The notes below the pieces were generated by a model. That model did not search any database and was not told where the DNA came from. It saw only the letters and a list, made by a program, of their open reading frames with translations. A stretch of 64,000 bases of DNA from Triplophysa rosa (lineage: Eukaryota; Chordata; Actinopteri; Cypriniformes; Nemacheilidae): positions 14,104,583 to 14,168,582 of the forward strand of contig NC_079893.1 in the NCBI RefSeq assembly GCF_024868665.1. The letters are read 5' to 3'. Positions 53,916 to 64,000 of this stretch are shown here, one piece after another; the stretch's first letter is position 1, and every line of letters starts with the position of its first letter. Both the position numbers and the translations under genes were made by a program.

Positions 53916-56900
53916 ATGAATTACATATTTGGAGTTATCGGAGGACAGTCAGCAGGCCCACAACCGACCGGAGCAGAAACAGTGAGTTTAATTTCTGTTC
54001 GTGATGATTTGTTTAGTGAAAATAACTTTATTTCTGTGATTTAAAAGCAGTGAGTGTGATTCTGTTGTTTATTTGTATGCACTCAACCCCTGTCCATGAA
54101 TTGTGTTTATATGATGCAGATCACCTCTCATGTGTTTGTGATGTATGGGCAACAAGGGCTTTATTAACAGTTCTTGTGTGTCTGTCTGTTCGTTATCAGG
54201 TTCAGAAGCTATGTGATCGTGTGGCTTCATCCACCCTGTTGGAGGATCGAAGAGATGCTGTCCGAGCCCTCAAGTCTCTGTCAAAGGTGACTAGCAAGTG
54301 TTGATGTCATGATGTTGTGAATTTACAGGTACATCTCAAAAAATTAGAATATCATGAAAAAGGTCAATATTTTTTGTCACTCATTTCAGAAAGTGAAACC
54401 CATATATAGATTCATTACACATAGAGTTAAATATTTCAAGCCTTTATTTCTTGAAATTTGGATGATTATGGCTTACAGATAATGTAAACCCAAAATTCAG
54501 TGTCTCAGAAAATTGGAATATTACATAAGATCAATAAAAAAAGGATATTTTAAACAGAAATGGCAGGCTTCTGAAAAGTATGTTCATTTCTATGCACTCA
54601 ATAGTTGGTTGGGCCTCCTTTTGCATGAATTACTGCATCAATGTGGCGTGGCGTGGAGGCAATCAGCCCGTGGCACTGCTCAGGTGTAATGGAAGCCCAG
54701 GTTGCTTTGATAGTGGCCTTCAGGTCATCTGCATTGTTGGGTCTTGTGTCTCTCATCATAGATTCTCTGTGGGGTTCAGGTCAGGCGGGATTGCTGGCCA
54801 ATCAAGCACAGTACCACCATGGTCATTGAACCAGCTTTTGGTACCTTTGGCAGTGTGGGCAGGTGCCAAGTCCTGCTGGAAAATGAAATCAGCATCTCCA
54901 TAAAGCTTGTCAGCAGAAGGTTGCATGAAGTGCTCTGAAATTTCTTGGCAGATGGCTGCGTTGACTGTGGACTTCAGAAAACACAGTGGACCAAAGTCCT
55001 CTTTTCAGATGAAAGTAAATTTTGCATTTCATTTGGAAATCAAGGTCCCAGAGTCTGGAGGAAGAGTGGAGATGCACAGAATCCATGTTGCTTGAAGTCC
55101 AGTGTGAAGTTTCCACAGTCAGTGATGATTTGGGCTGCCATGTCATCTGCTTGAAATATTTCACTCTATGTGTAATGAATCTATATAATATATGGGTTTC
55201 ACTTTCTGAAATGAGTGACAAAAAATATTGACCTTTTTCACGATATTCAAATTTTTTGAGATGTACCTGTATATGCTTGATAGTATTAAAAGTAAAGAGA
55301 TCTGGAGTGCTATATTAGCTCCTTTATATCAGCACTGATCAAAAGACTTTGAGCATCATCACATTATTTAGTTGCAGAAGTTGTCAAGCGTCTACTTTAA
55401 TCCATATAATATTTAAATATTGGCAAATATATACATAGATTGTTTCTATGAAACACGTGTCAAGTAGGCTTTTAATTACAGAAATACCGTTTGGAAGTGG
55501 GCACAAAGGCAATGGACCATTTGCTTCATATACTGCGGACTGACAGGTGTGTTTCAAAATATTTTAAAGTATTACATGCATTGTTAACTTCTGTTGTTTT
55601 TTAAAATGCTATGGTGTGATATGGAGTTTAGGTTAATTTAACACACATTGTGATTTTTCTGGTAATTTTCTGAAACAGCTCGGATACTGAAATCCTGGGT
55701 TATGCTTTGGACACATTATACAATATTGTTTGCAATGATGAAGAGGAGGAACCAGGTAGGTTAATGTTTTCTAAACTTGGCTTTGAGGGTTTAAATTGTG
55801 GATAGTAAAACTTCTATCCTGTTTCCTTATTTCTATGTATAGCATTAAAAAAAAAATTTCATTGAATTGATTCAGTAAACATAATTTCAGTCTTATGCTT
55901 GTGTATATCTGATCTTCCTCCTTTTTCTTTTTATGTTTAATCCAGATGATTCTGAAGGTAAAGCACTTTTTTTGTGCATGATGCTGTCTAACTACTAGCC
56001 TATCCATGCCTTGAAAACCATAGAGTTGTCCTCCAGCATTTGATTTTAATCCAGTTTTATTCATAGAGGTTTTACGCTCTGCTGATTATCCTACAACACT
56101 AGTGTATGGGAAAAGTTTACAGTGAACAGAAACTCGAAATGTTGTCTTGAGTTCCATGTAATATATTTTGTGTTACCAAGTAAATTACAGAGTCTGTCAG
56201 CAGCAGTTCGTCTTGCGTGTTTTGTTAAATTCAGAAAGTACTCTCAGAACTTTCGGGTTCACTTAAAGAAACTTAAAGACGAGGTAACCGATTTCCGAAT
56301 TATGCTTTAGACAACTGAGTCGGGCAGAGTACCAAAACAACCTTGTAGCCAATCAGCAGTAAGGTGCACTGTGCACAGGACGGACATTAGTTGAGCCGAG
56401 CGCTGATGAAAGCGAAAGATGGCGGTAGGAGTGTGTTTATTTTGGTGATTTGAACATTAACAACAGCTAAGAGAAATCGGACACCCTGCCTTTAAGTTAA
56501 TGAAAACTTTTGTAAACATGGAATCAGATTCAATGAGTTTAAAATAATTTAAATAACTGGATATACAGTGTGTGGTTCACTTAAAAAACAAGCTTAAACA
56601 ATGATCTTGTGCCTGAAAAGGAGAGTATTGTCAGTAAATTTGTCCTGGAATTTCCCATGTAGTTCATCTGCGTGAGTGTGATTTGTGGGAAGAGGTTAAG
56701 GTTTGAGGGTTGTTTTGTGTCTTCTTGTTATTGGAGGGGGGGGGGGGGCATTTGGGGTTGGCTTTGTTTGTATACATTTACCCATGTCCACTGTCTCAGT
56801 TTCCTGAAGGAATAGCTCACCCATAAAAGGAAGATCTGTAGATTTATTCACCCTCATTTCGACCATATGGATCTCTTTCTTTCATGCAGCAAAAAGAGCA

Positions 56901-59900
56901 AAAAGAAGGATGTCCTACCTATTCTTTTCCATATAATAGAAAGGGAATTGGGACTAGCAATCTCCAAAATATTTATAAAGCACCAAAAAAGTAGTTTGTG
57001 AAATGTATACACTATATTCCCAGTCTTCCAAAGCTATGTTATAGCTTTGTGCGAAGAGACCTAAGATTTTGATTATTCATTCAAATTGTCGTCATAGCAC
57101 TCAAATAAAATATAGTATCATATTTCAGGTGTAACGTCAAACGTGGTTTTCATGTATGACAAGTCGTCATTGAATAGTCCATTGAGTTTACAAGGTCATG
57201 AGAGTTATGAGTTTTCATTTAGGGTCCGCTATTCCTTTATCCTGTGGGGTGATGTGCTGTTTTGTCTTTCCCTCATTGTATTAATACACTCTTTGTCAAC
57301 AGACACATTTCTCTGCTTTTCCTTCTGATGAAAATAGCTTATTTACCAGCTCTTGCACTGTTATCAGGTGGCTTTAGCACAAAGTATCCCCATCCAGCTG
57401 GACAGCTATTATTCCCTGCATCATCATAGCAAAATATTAAATTTCCTTCCTTTTATCTGTTCATCCCTACATCTTATGAGTTGAACTTACAAACTAAAAG
57501 CATCAAAAATGATCTGTATTCTCTTTCAGAGGAGAACCATCAAAAGCAAGAGGATGATATGGGAATTCAGTTTACTGACAAGTTTATCCAGGAACCAGAT
57601 AATGTCACTCTTCTCCTTACACTGTTGGAGGTAGGTTTAGAATCAGCTGGAATCTTTTGTTATAGAGGAATCTATATGGAATATTTCAAATTCTCTCATA
57701 CTTTCCTCACACTCATGCAGTCCCAGATTTATACGACTTCCTTTCAAAGATTTTTTTCTGCCCAATTTGCTTATTAAACTTTTATAACAACAAAAGGACA
57801 GATACAGGAGAATGAAAACAAATATTTTCCCCCACATCGCCCCCAACCCCAAATAATACAAAACATTATAATTTAAATTAATCACAATGTCACCATATGT
57901 GACCCTGGATCACAAAACCAGTCTTAAGTAGCACGGGAACATTTATAGTAAAAGACAAAAATACATTGTGTGGGTCAAAATTATCAATTTTTCTTGAAGA
58001 TATTTTGTAAATTTCCTTCCTTAAATATATAAAAACTTCATTTTTGTGAGTGGATGGTCTGCCACAGTGCCCCTGATTAACAACTTCAAAGGCAATTTTC
58101 TCAATATTTTGATTTTTTTGCGCTCTCAGATTCCAGAGTTTTAAACAGTTGTATCTCAGCCAGATATTGTCCTATTCTAACAACTCATATATCTATAGAA
58201 AGTTTATTTATTCTGCTTTCAGATTATGTAAAAATCTCAATTTCGAAAAATTGACCCATAATACTGGTTTTGTTGTCCAGGGTCACATATTTGAATTTAG
58301 GACTTGGATAGGCTTGTTTTAATTTTTGGGTGAACTATTATTTTAAGAACAATGTCTTTTGGCATTTGACATGTTATTTTCTAAAGTTGTTTGACTGGTT
58401 TGTCTGTGGTAGGAGTTTGACTTTCATGTGCGTTGGCCAGGTGTTAAGCTTCTAACTGCACTTTTGAAAAACCAGTGTGCTCAGGCCCAAGGCATCATCC
58501 TGGTGAGCCCCATGGGTGAGTCCAAAAATGTGTTGATCTAAATAAACCCACTCAAGGATTTGACTCCGAAGTTTGTGTGTTTTTAGCATGCTTATTTGGG
58601 GTTTCCTAATGACATCATACATGTATGATCTAGTTAGCACTTATGATCTAGCACTTATGTTACTAACGCATTATTGTTTGTTTGCTTTACATCCATTATG
58701 TTCCAAAAAAGAAATATTTTTATTTGTACAGAAATAATTAACTGATTAAAAATTTGATGGTTATGTCATTTTCCAAACTCAGCTGTAAGTGTGCAAATGT
58801 GTCCTCTGTTTTCGAAGCGCACTTCACTTCTTTGTCAAATAATTGCATTTAGTTTCAGTGAAATCATAAAACCATTGCTGCCGTTTCATATGGTGAGTAA
58901 TATGTTGCTTCACACGGCAGGAGTGTCCAGGTTAATGGATCTACTTGCTGACTCCAGGGAAGTCATCCGAAATGATGTAAGTGATAATCCTCACTTCATT
59001 AACATGTTTTACAAAAACCTTTTACTTAAGGTAATAAAATGAAACCTTTATTTAAATTAAAACATTATTTTTTGTCCTTAAGGGTCTTCTGCTGCTTCAG
59101 CAACTAACCAAAGGCAATGCTGCAATTCAGAAAATCGTGGCTTTTGAAAATGCTTTTGAGAGACTCCTTGATATTATCACAGAGGAGGGTTCAAGTGACG
59201 GAGGTAAATGGTTAAAATATTTTAAATAGTGAAATATACAAACTGGCTTTTAGAAAGAGAAACTTGTGTGTTTTTAAAGGTCATTCATTTACTTCCATCC
59301 TCATCTCACAGGTATTGTGGTGGAGGACTGTCTCTTATTGTTGCTCAACCTCCTAAAGAACAATAGCTCTAACCAGAATTTTTTCAAAGAAGGATCTTAT
59401 ATCCAAAGGATGAAACCGTGGTTTGAAGTGGGGGATGACAACTCTGGCTGGTCAGCACAGAAAGTCACCAACCTGCATCTAATGCTTCAGGTACAAAATA
59501 TGAGCATGACACCCTGTGTTGTGCAGGTTGTTCTTACTCTTGTCCAATGACATCAGTAGCCTTAAAGTGTGAGGAGTATGCAAATATATCTTGATTTCTT
59601 TGGTCCATATGTAGCTGGTGCGGGTGATGGTTTCTCCAGTAAACTCTCCAGGTGGCACATCCAGCTGTCAGAAGGCCATGTTCCAATGCGGGCTCCTCCA
59701 ACAGTTATGCACCATCCTCATGGCCACAGGTGTTCCTGCAGACATCCTCACAGAGGTCAGATAGGTCTCAGATAATAAGCCTCATTGGCTTCATTCACAC
59801 TAACTGCCCAGATCTTTTAATGCATTGAACATATTTATTCACCGTTTGTCTTGTTGTAGACCATTAATACTGTGTCAGAGGTCATTCGTGGCTCTGATGT

Positions 59901-61351
59901 GAACCAGGATTACTTTGCATCTGTTAATGCTCCATCCAATCCACCAAGGTCTGTGTTCTTTACCACACCTCTGTTGAAGCCCAATAAAACATTCTCTGTG
60001 TTGTCTTCTAAAGAGTGGGAAATATGAACATGTTGGGTGTTTTCTTCAGGCCTGCAATTGTGGTTCTTCTCATGTCTATGGTGAACGAGAGACAGCCGTT
60101 TGTTCTACGCTGTGCTGTACTTTACTGCTTCCAGTGCTTCCTCTACAAGAACCATAAAGGCCAGGGGGAGATAGTAGCCACACTACTGCCCTCCACTATA
60201 GATGGTAGGGGTTTTACAGACTAGCAAGTTCAGTTTGACTTTTATACATGGCAACAGTAAGAGAGATAAAGGACTCCATCCCAGCGTATCATTTTCAGAT
60301 ATATAACTGAGAAAAACGTTCTTGTACTTTACCAGACATGCAGAAACACTTTTATGTAGTAAGTGATGTATGCAATCAGATGATTGGTCACTGAAAGCTA
60401 CCAGGTAAAATGTGATCAGATCCCACAAGATCTGGTTTGCGCTTAATTAGCCTACTGATCTCCACTTTACAGTTTCTTCTTCTCTGCTACATTGCCTGTA
60501 TGTTTCTTGTTTGTTTTTACTCTCAAATAACTTGATTTATTTGGATCCTGTTCAAGAATCTTATCTCTCCGTCCCCAAGCTAATTCCATCTCAGCGGGAC
60601 AGCTGTTATGTGGAGGCTTATTCTCAGCCGACTCTCTGTCAAACTGGTGTGCCGCTGTGGCTCTGGCTCATGCGCTGCAAGATAACCTCACCCAGAAAGA
60701 ACAACTGCTCCGGGTACAGTTGGCCACCAGTCTGGGCAAGCCACCTGTTTCCCTTCTGCAGCAATGCACCAATATTCTATCCCAGGTACCTCTCTTTACT
60801 TCAATGTTTCAGCGTTTGTGGGAATCTATGACTTTTTAGATACTTTTAGCTCTTTTTGGGCCAAAGACTGGCTGCGCAAAAGCCACTTGAATTTTATACT
60901 TGTTGACCTTAACATTTATACAAACGGAATGTTTTGGCTCAGAATTTCTACCATCTGTCTGCCATCAGTGTTTCTGCTATTTTGGATGCTCCCTCTTGAA
61001 AAGACCAACATGTGTTATGTTTCGGATGTTGGTGTGCTAGTTTGTCTCCAGGTTAACAGTCAACAGTGTTTTATTGGTGTACATCATGATGACTATGCAC
61101 CAGTTAAACCAATACCAAAACAACTTCAACCTGCATTGAAATTCATGCCGGTCTGAGTTGTTTTTTTTCAACAGGACTGGACTGGTTATCTCAAGAACAG
61201 TATTTAGTTTTGGGATATTTTCTCAGATCCCATTAAACTTTCATTTATTTTGGGAAACTAGGATATCATCAGAATGGTAGCTTGTGGTTATCACTCACAT
61301 TCAATATGAAATGTGCTGTGATTTTTGCAGGGTGATAAGCTCAACCGGAGG
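53916..61351 (+). CDS. uso1: USO1 vesicle transport factor (p115), N-terminal part
   Basis: Golgi tethering factor for ER-to-Golgi and intra-Golgi vesicles. Exons seen: 53916-53981, 54200-54286, 55482-55546, 55679-55755, 55946-55957, 57530-57630, 58413-58515, 58921-58976, 59083-59203, 59312-59490, 59615-59755, 59860-59948, 60050-60204, 60580-60785, 61331-61351; 1479 nt, 493 codons without a stop, about half of the roughly 960-residue protein. All belong to the armadillo-like globular head: KLCDRVASSTLLEDRRDAVR, YALDTLYNIVCNDEEEE, VSRLMDLLADSREVIRNDG, QNFFKEGSYIQRMKPWFEVG, NERQPFVLRCAVLYCFQCFL and QQCTNILSQ. The coiled-coil and acidic tail lie beyond the right edge. Exon 5 is a 12-nt microexon and exon 15 is 21 nt. 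Introns are GT-AG. Introns 2, 6 and 15 contain transposons. The start opens MNYIFGVIGGQSAGPQ, matching the vertebrate N-terminus. Confidence 0.95.
54326..55269 (-). mobile_element. Tc1/mariner element with scrambled transposase, uso1 intron 2
   Basis: TA at both borders and terminal inverted repeats of about 115 bp starting ACAGGTACATCTC. The minus strand from about 54960 down to 54590 encodes the later transposase part with a second-Asp motif (FIFQQDLAPAHTA), an Asn-Pro-x-Glu-Asn motif (LNPTENL) and the C-terminal AVIHAKGG. The first-Asp segment (KVLFSDESKF ... MIWAAMSSA) is at about 54965-55150 but on the plus strand, so it is inverted relative to the rest. The N-terminal DNA-binding region is missing. 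Inactive. Confidence 0.85.
56060..57400. other. uso1 intron 5, mostly unassigned
   Basis: It holds a G-run of about 13 near 56738 and no supported exon. A block ending CCCTGCCTTTAAGTTAA near 56490 has a TTAA-type end, but I found no partner end. Confidence 0.4.
57898..58287. mobile_element. MITE with TGTGACCCTGGATCACAAAA ends, copy 1 (uso1 intron 6)
   Basis: The left end TGTGACCCTGGATCACAAAA and right end TTTTGTTGTCCAGGGTCACA are inverted; inner motifs GGGTCAAAATT and AAAATTGACCC also pair. The second copy is at 62991-63424. This copy lacks about 44 bp that the other has after the left third. Confidence 0.85.
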
Positions 61352-61602
61352 GTGAGTACTGTGCGTTGGTTTGATGTGATGGTGTGGCTTGGTCTCAGCA
61401 GGGTTGCCCTACATTTTCCACATTGGGGGTTCATTAACTGTTTTGCTGTCCTTCTGTTTGCTGTTTCCGTCCTGTTTGTTGTGTGCCCTAACTTACCCTG
61501 GCAGCCCTGGCTTTTACCGTTTGGTTTTTAACTGCTGACTGCATGTGGTCTTTTAGTCTTGTTCTATAAAATACAGACATTTTAGATCTGTTTTTTAGCT
61601 CT

Positions 61603-61945
61603 TTAAAGGGGTTCTATTATGCTTTTTCAGAATTTCAACCTTTATGTAGTGTTGCTACTTAAGCATAAAAAGGTCTGAAATTTTAAAAAGCACAAAGTCC
61701 ACTCCAAAGGAAGATATTCTCTCCGACAGAAAATACTTTTTTAGAACTAAAAGAAACCGATCAATCAAACTGCTTCTTCTACAACAACAAGTCAAACGTC
61801 ACGTGCCTAAAACATCACCATGCAGGCAAAACTGACCAGTTTTTACACCTAAGAAGTTTGCGGTTATGGTAAGGGATAGGATATGTCCAAAGCACTCTCT
61901 AAATGGTTGAACATTTTGTATAAGGGCATAATAGGACCCCTTTAA
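61603..61945. mobile_element. TTAA-flanked MITE in uso1 intron 15
   Basis: TTAAAGGGGTTCTATTATGC at the left and GCATAATAGGACCCCTTTAA at the right, inverted, with TTAA at each end. 343 bp, non-coding. Distinct from the 32.5 and 44.2 kb families beyond the AAAGGG tip. Confidence 0.85.
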
Positions 61946-62381
61946 AATCTCTCACCTCTTTCTGCTTAGTTGAATATATAAGTTTTAAAGTAGCTTTTTT
62001 AATTACATTAGAAATTTGTTTGGAATGGCATCTTAAAGGGTCATATATAAGAAATTTCATGTATTCATTGTTTTTTTTTGCCATTGCTTGTTACTAAACT
62101 TAGTCAGTTACTGGCTGCAGTTCACTTTACGGCCACCAGTGTCGCTAATAACAAGTTTATGAATTATACATTTAAAACTAAAAAAATTATTAGATTAATA
62201 ATAACACTTTATAGTGTGAATTTAGGTTCATTTGGACATTTTTGGGGAGTTTCACCTTTTATGTGAATTCAAAAAAATGTCCTGTTGTTGCTGTTTAAAA
62301 AAAAAGTTCAAATTCTTTTTTCATTTACTCATCCTCATGTCATTTCAAACCTGTATGCCATCTGCAGAATATGGTCCCTAT

Positions 62382-62990
62382 TAGGGCTGAAACGATTCCT
62401 TACTCGAGTAATTCAAATACAAAAAATCATAAAGGCAATTTTTGTTGCCTCGAAGCTTTGTTTAATCCATTTAACTACAGTACACACGGAGCACTGCGTT
62501 TCCCCACGGACCGTTATTACTAACGCACAGCCCACTAAACTCTATACATGTTACAGGGCTCTCAACTCTCACGCATTCACCGTGAGACACACGCATTTTA
62601 GTCTGTTCACATGCTCACACGTATGTCTCATGCTGATAAATAAGTGATAGGCTGCATTGAGTCCATAAAACTAGATGCAGACTAGTGGATGCTGAATCCT
62701 GTTATTTACACATGCCATCGGCTGTTTGTCGTGTCTGAGTGAATGAACTGCACAGTTTAACGTGTTACACGCTCATGAATTTGTCTGCGTCTGCGCTTTA
62801 TGAGGACATGAACTTCATCTCCAGAGTTGCTCTCTCATTGTTTGAGTAAATAAACAGATATACTAAAAAATAAGCATCTTCCGACAACCTGCCAAAATAA
62901 AAGTCTGGTTAACTCGGTATTTTATTTGGACAAATATATTACAATTTAATAGTAAAAAAAAGAAACTAAAACTAATTTAGATCAACTAAA
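62382..62990 (+). mobile_element. Probable hAT fragment with ACTCGAGTAATTC end
   Basis: Starts TAGGGCTGAAACGATTCC followed by CTCGAGTAATTC, a tip seen in fish non-autonomous hAT elements. The right end was not found, so the extent is approximate. Confidence 0.45.
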
Positions 62991-63424
62991 TGTGACCCTG
63001 GATCACAAAACCAGTCTTAAGTAGCACGGGAACATTTTTATTAAAAGACAAAAATACATTGTGTGGGTCAAAATTATCGATTTTTCTGTTATGCCAAAAA
63101 ACATTAGGATATTAAGTAAAGATCATGTTCCATTAAGATATTTTGTAAATTTCCTACCTTAAATATATAAAAACTTTATTTTTGTGAGTGGATGGTCTGA
63201 CACAGTGCCCCTGATTAACAACTTCAAAGGCAATTTTCTCAATATTTTGATTTTTTTGCGCTCTCAGATTCCAGAGTTTTAACGGGTGTATCTCGTCCAG
63301 ATATTGTCCTATTCTAACAACTCATATATCTATAGAAAGTTTATTTATTCAGCTTTCAGATTATGTAAAAATCTCAATTTCGAAAAATTGACCCATAAGA
63401 CTGGTTTTGTTGTCCAGGGTCACA
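62991..63424. mobile_element. MITE with TGTGACCCTGGATCACAAAA ends, copy 2 (uso1 intron 15)
   Basis: The same family and orientation as 57898-58287, 434 bp, with the extra segment CAAAAAACATTAGGATATTA inside. Confidence 0.85.
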
Positions 63425-63582
63425 AATGCATAATGCATAAGCTGAAGTTAGTTGTTTACCTTTGAAATTATTCTTTCTATTTCTGTTAATGTTTCTTATT
63501 TATACATTTGTATTATATTGCATTTTGAATGTTATATGGCAATGTAATGTATTAAATTGGATAACTTTTCACAGATATTAAT

Positions 63583-64000
63583 TAGAGGTGCACCGATTGA
63601 CCGGCAAGAGATCGGAATCGGCCGGTATTTCGTATGATCGGCCCGACTGGTGACCGGCTGGTCAGTCTCACGTCTCGCCGATTCCAAGCTGATCTTCTGT
63701 TGCCCGTGATGCGGGCAAGAACGTCACAGCCGTCAGTACACTCAAAGCCGGACGTAAACATGTAAACGTGCGCGCGCACAGCCTGTCTTTCACGGCTCGT
63801 TTATACTCGCATGCGTGTCTCTGCTGACTGACGCGCATCTCTCATATCCGCTGACTGCACGCGGCGTGCACACGCATCAAGTACTGTACACACTGTAGTT
63901 CATCTCTCGCTGCTCCGTCTACATGGGGTATGTATGCTAACAGTGATGCTATTAGCATCATGCTAAACTCTGACACATGCTAAACTCATGTTGAAGTCGT
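63583..64000 (+). mobile_element. hAT-like element, cut by the window edge
   Basis: Starts TAGAGGTGCACCGATTGACC, with GATCGG and CCGGCC motifs repeated in the subterminal region. The right end is outside the window, so no target duplication can be checked. Confidence 0.45.

Larger units (their letters stand above)
61352..64000 (+). other. uso1 intron 15 (incomplete)
   Basis: After the 21-nt exon, no further uso1 exon is found up to the right edge; the expected next segment (VGLLMLLCTWL-like) is not in the window. The stretch is filled with transposons described separately. Confidence 0.6.

Overview
This 64 kb window is vertebrate nuclear DNA, almost certainly from a ray-finned fish and most likely a cyprinid. 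It carries five spliced, vertebrate-type genes in an AT-rich background crowded with young and old transposable elements. The repeat mix (hAT, TTAA-target and long foldback elements, a chromodomain Gypsy element, a DIRS-like remnant, L2 and L1 tails, tRNA-derived SINE) is typical of cyprinids. Nothing prokaryotic, no CRISPR array and no operon is present. I read the exon structures by matching GT/AG borders, phase and protein similarity by eye; no alignment was run.

Gene order, left to right: ppa2 (mitochondrial inorganic pyrophosphatase, minus, 12 coding exons, complete); arhgef38 (DH-BAR-SH3 Rho exchange factor, plus, 14 coding exons, complete); ints12 (Integrator subunit with a PHD finger, minus, 6 coding exons, complete, converging on arhgef38); g3bp2 (stress-granule protein, plus, 12 coding exons plus one 5' untranslated exon, complete); uso1 (vesicle tether p115, plus, first 15 coding exons, running off the right edge). 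The first three match the human 4q24 block and the last two the human 4q21.1 block, so the interval between ints12 and g3bp2 is a junction between two blocks that are separate in human. The gene that faces INTS12 in human (GSTCD) is not seen here.

Non-genic layout: 1-1450 is a DIRS-like remnant. 1450-4516 is AT-rich and may hold the 3' UTR of a plus-strand neighbour. 6613-8239 and 9600-15400 are nested insertions of a family with a distinctive long terminal inverted repeat, interrupted by an L2 fragment, an LTR-like stretch with 38-bp tandem repeats, and a GATA microsatellite. 15900-16850 is an L1 tail. 17566-23342 is a nearly full-length, decayed Gypsy element with its 5-bp target duplication, and its 5' LTR is split by a hAT element that contains a tRNA-derived sequence. 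23343-28737 holds several MITEs with clean target duplications. g3bp2 intron 6, the g3bp2-uso1 spacer and the uso1 introns hold further foldback, hAT, TTAA and Tc1-like elements.

The genes are housekeeping or cell-biology genes that do not form one pathway. The most interesting material is in gene architecture (a GC-AG intron, microexons, a 60-nt symmetric cassette exon and a tandem acceptor in g3bp2) and in the transposons (a tRNA-like segment closing the Gypsy LTR, a Tc1 element with an internally inverted transposase segment, and an unclassified long-TIR family). I found no convincing evidence of an entirely new biological system.
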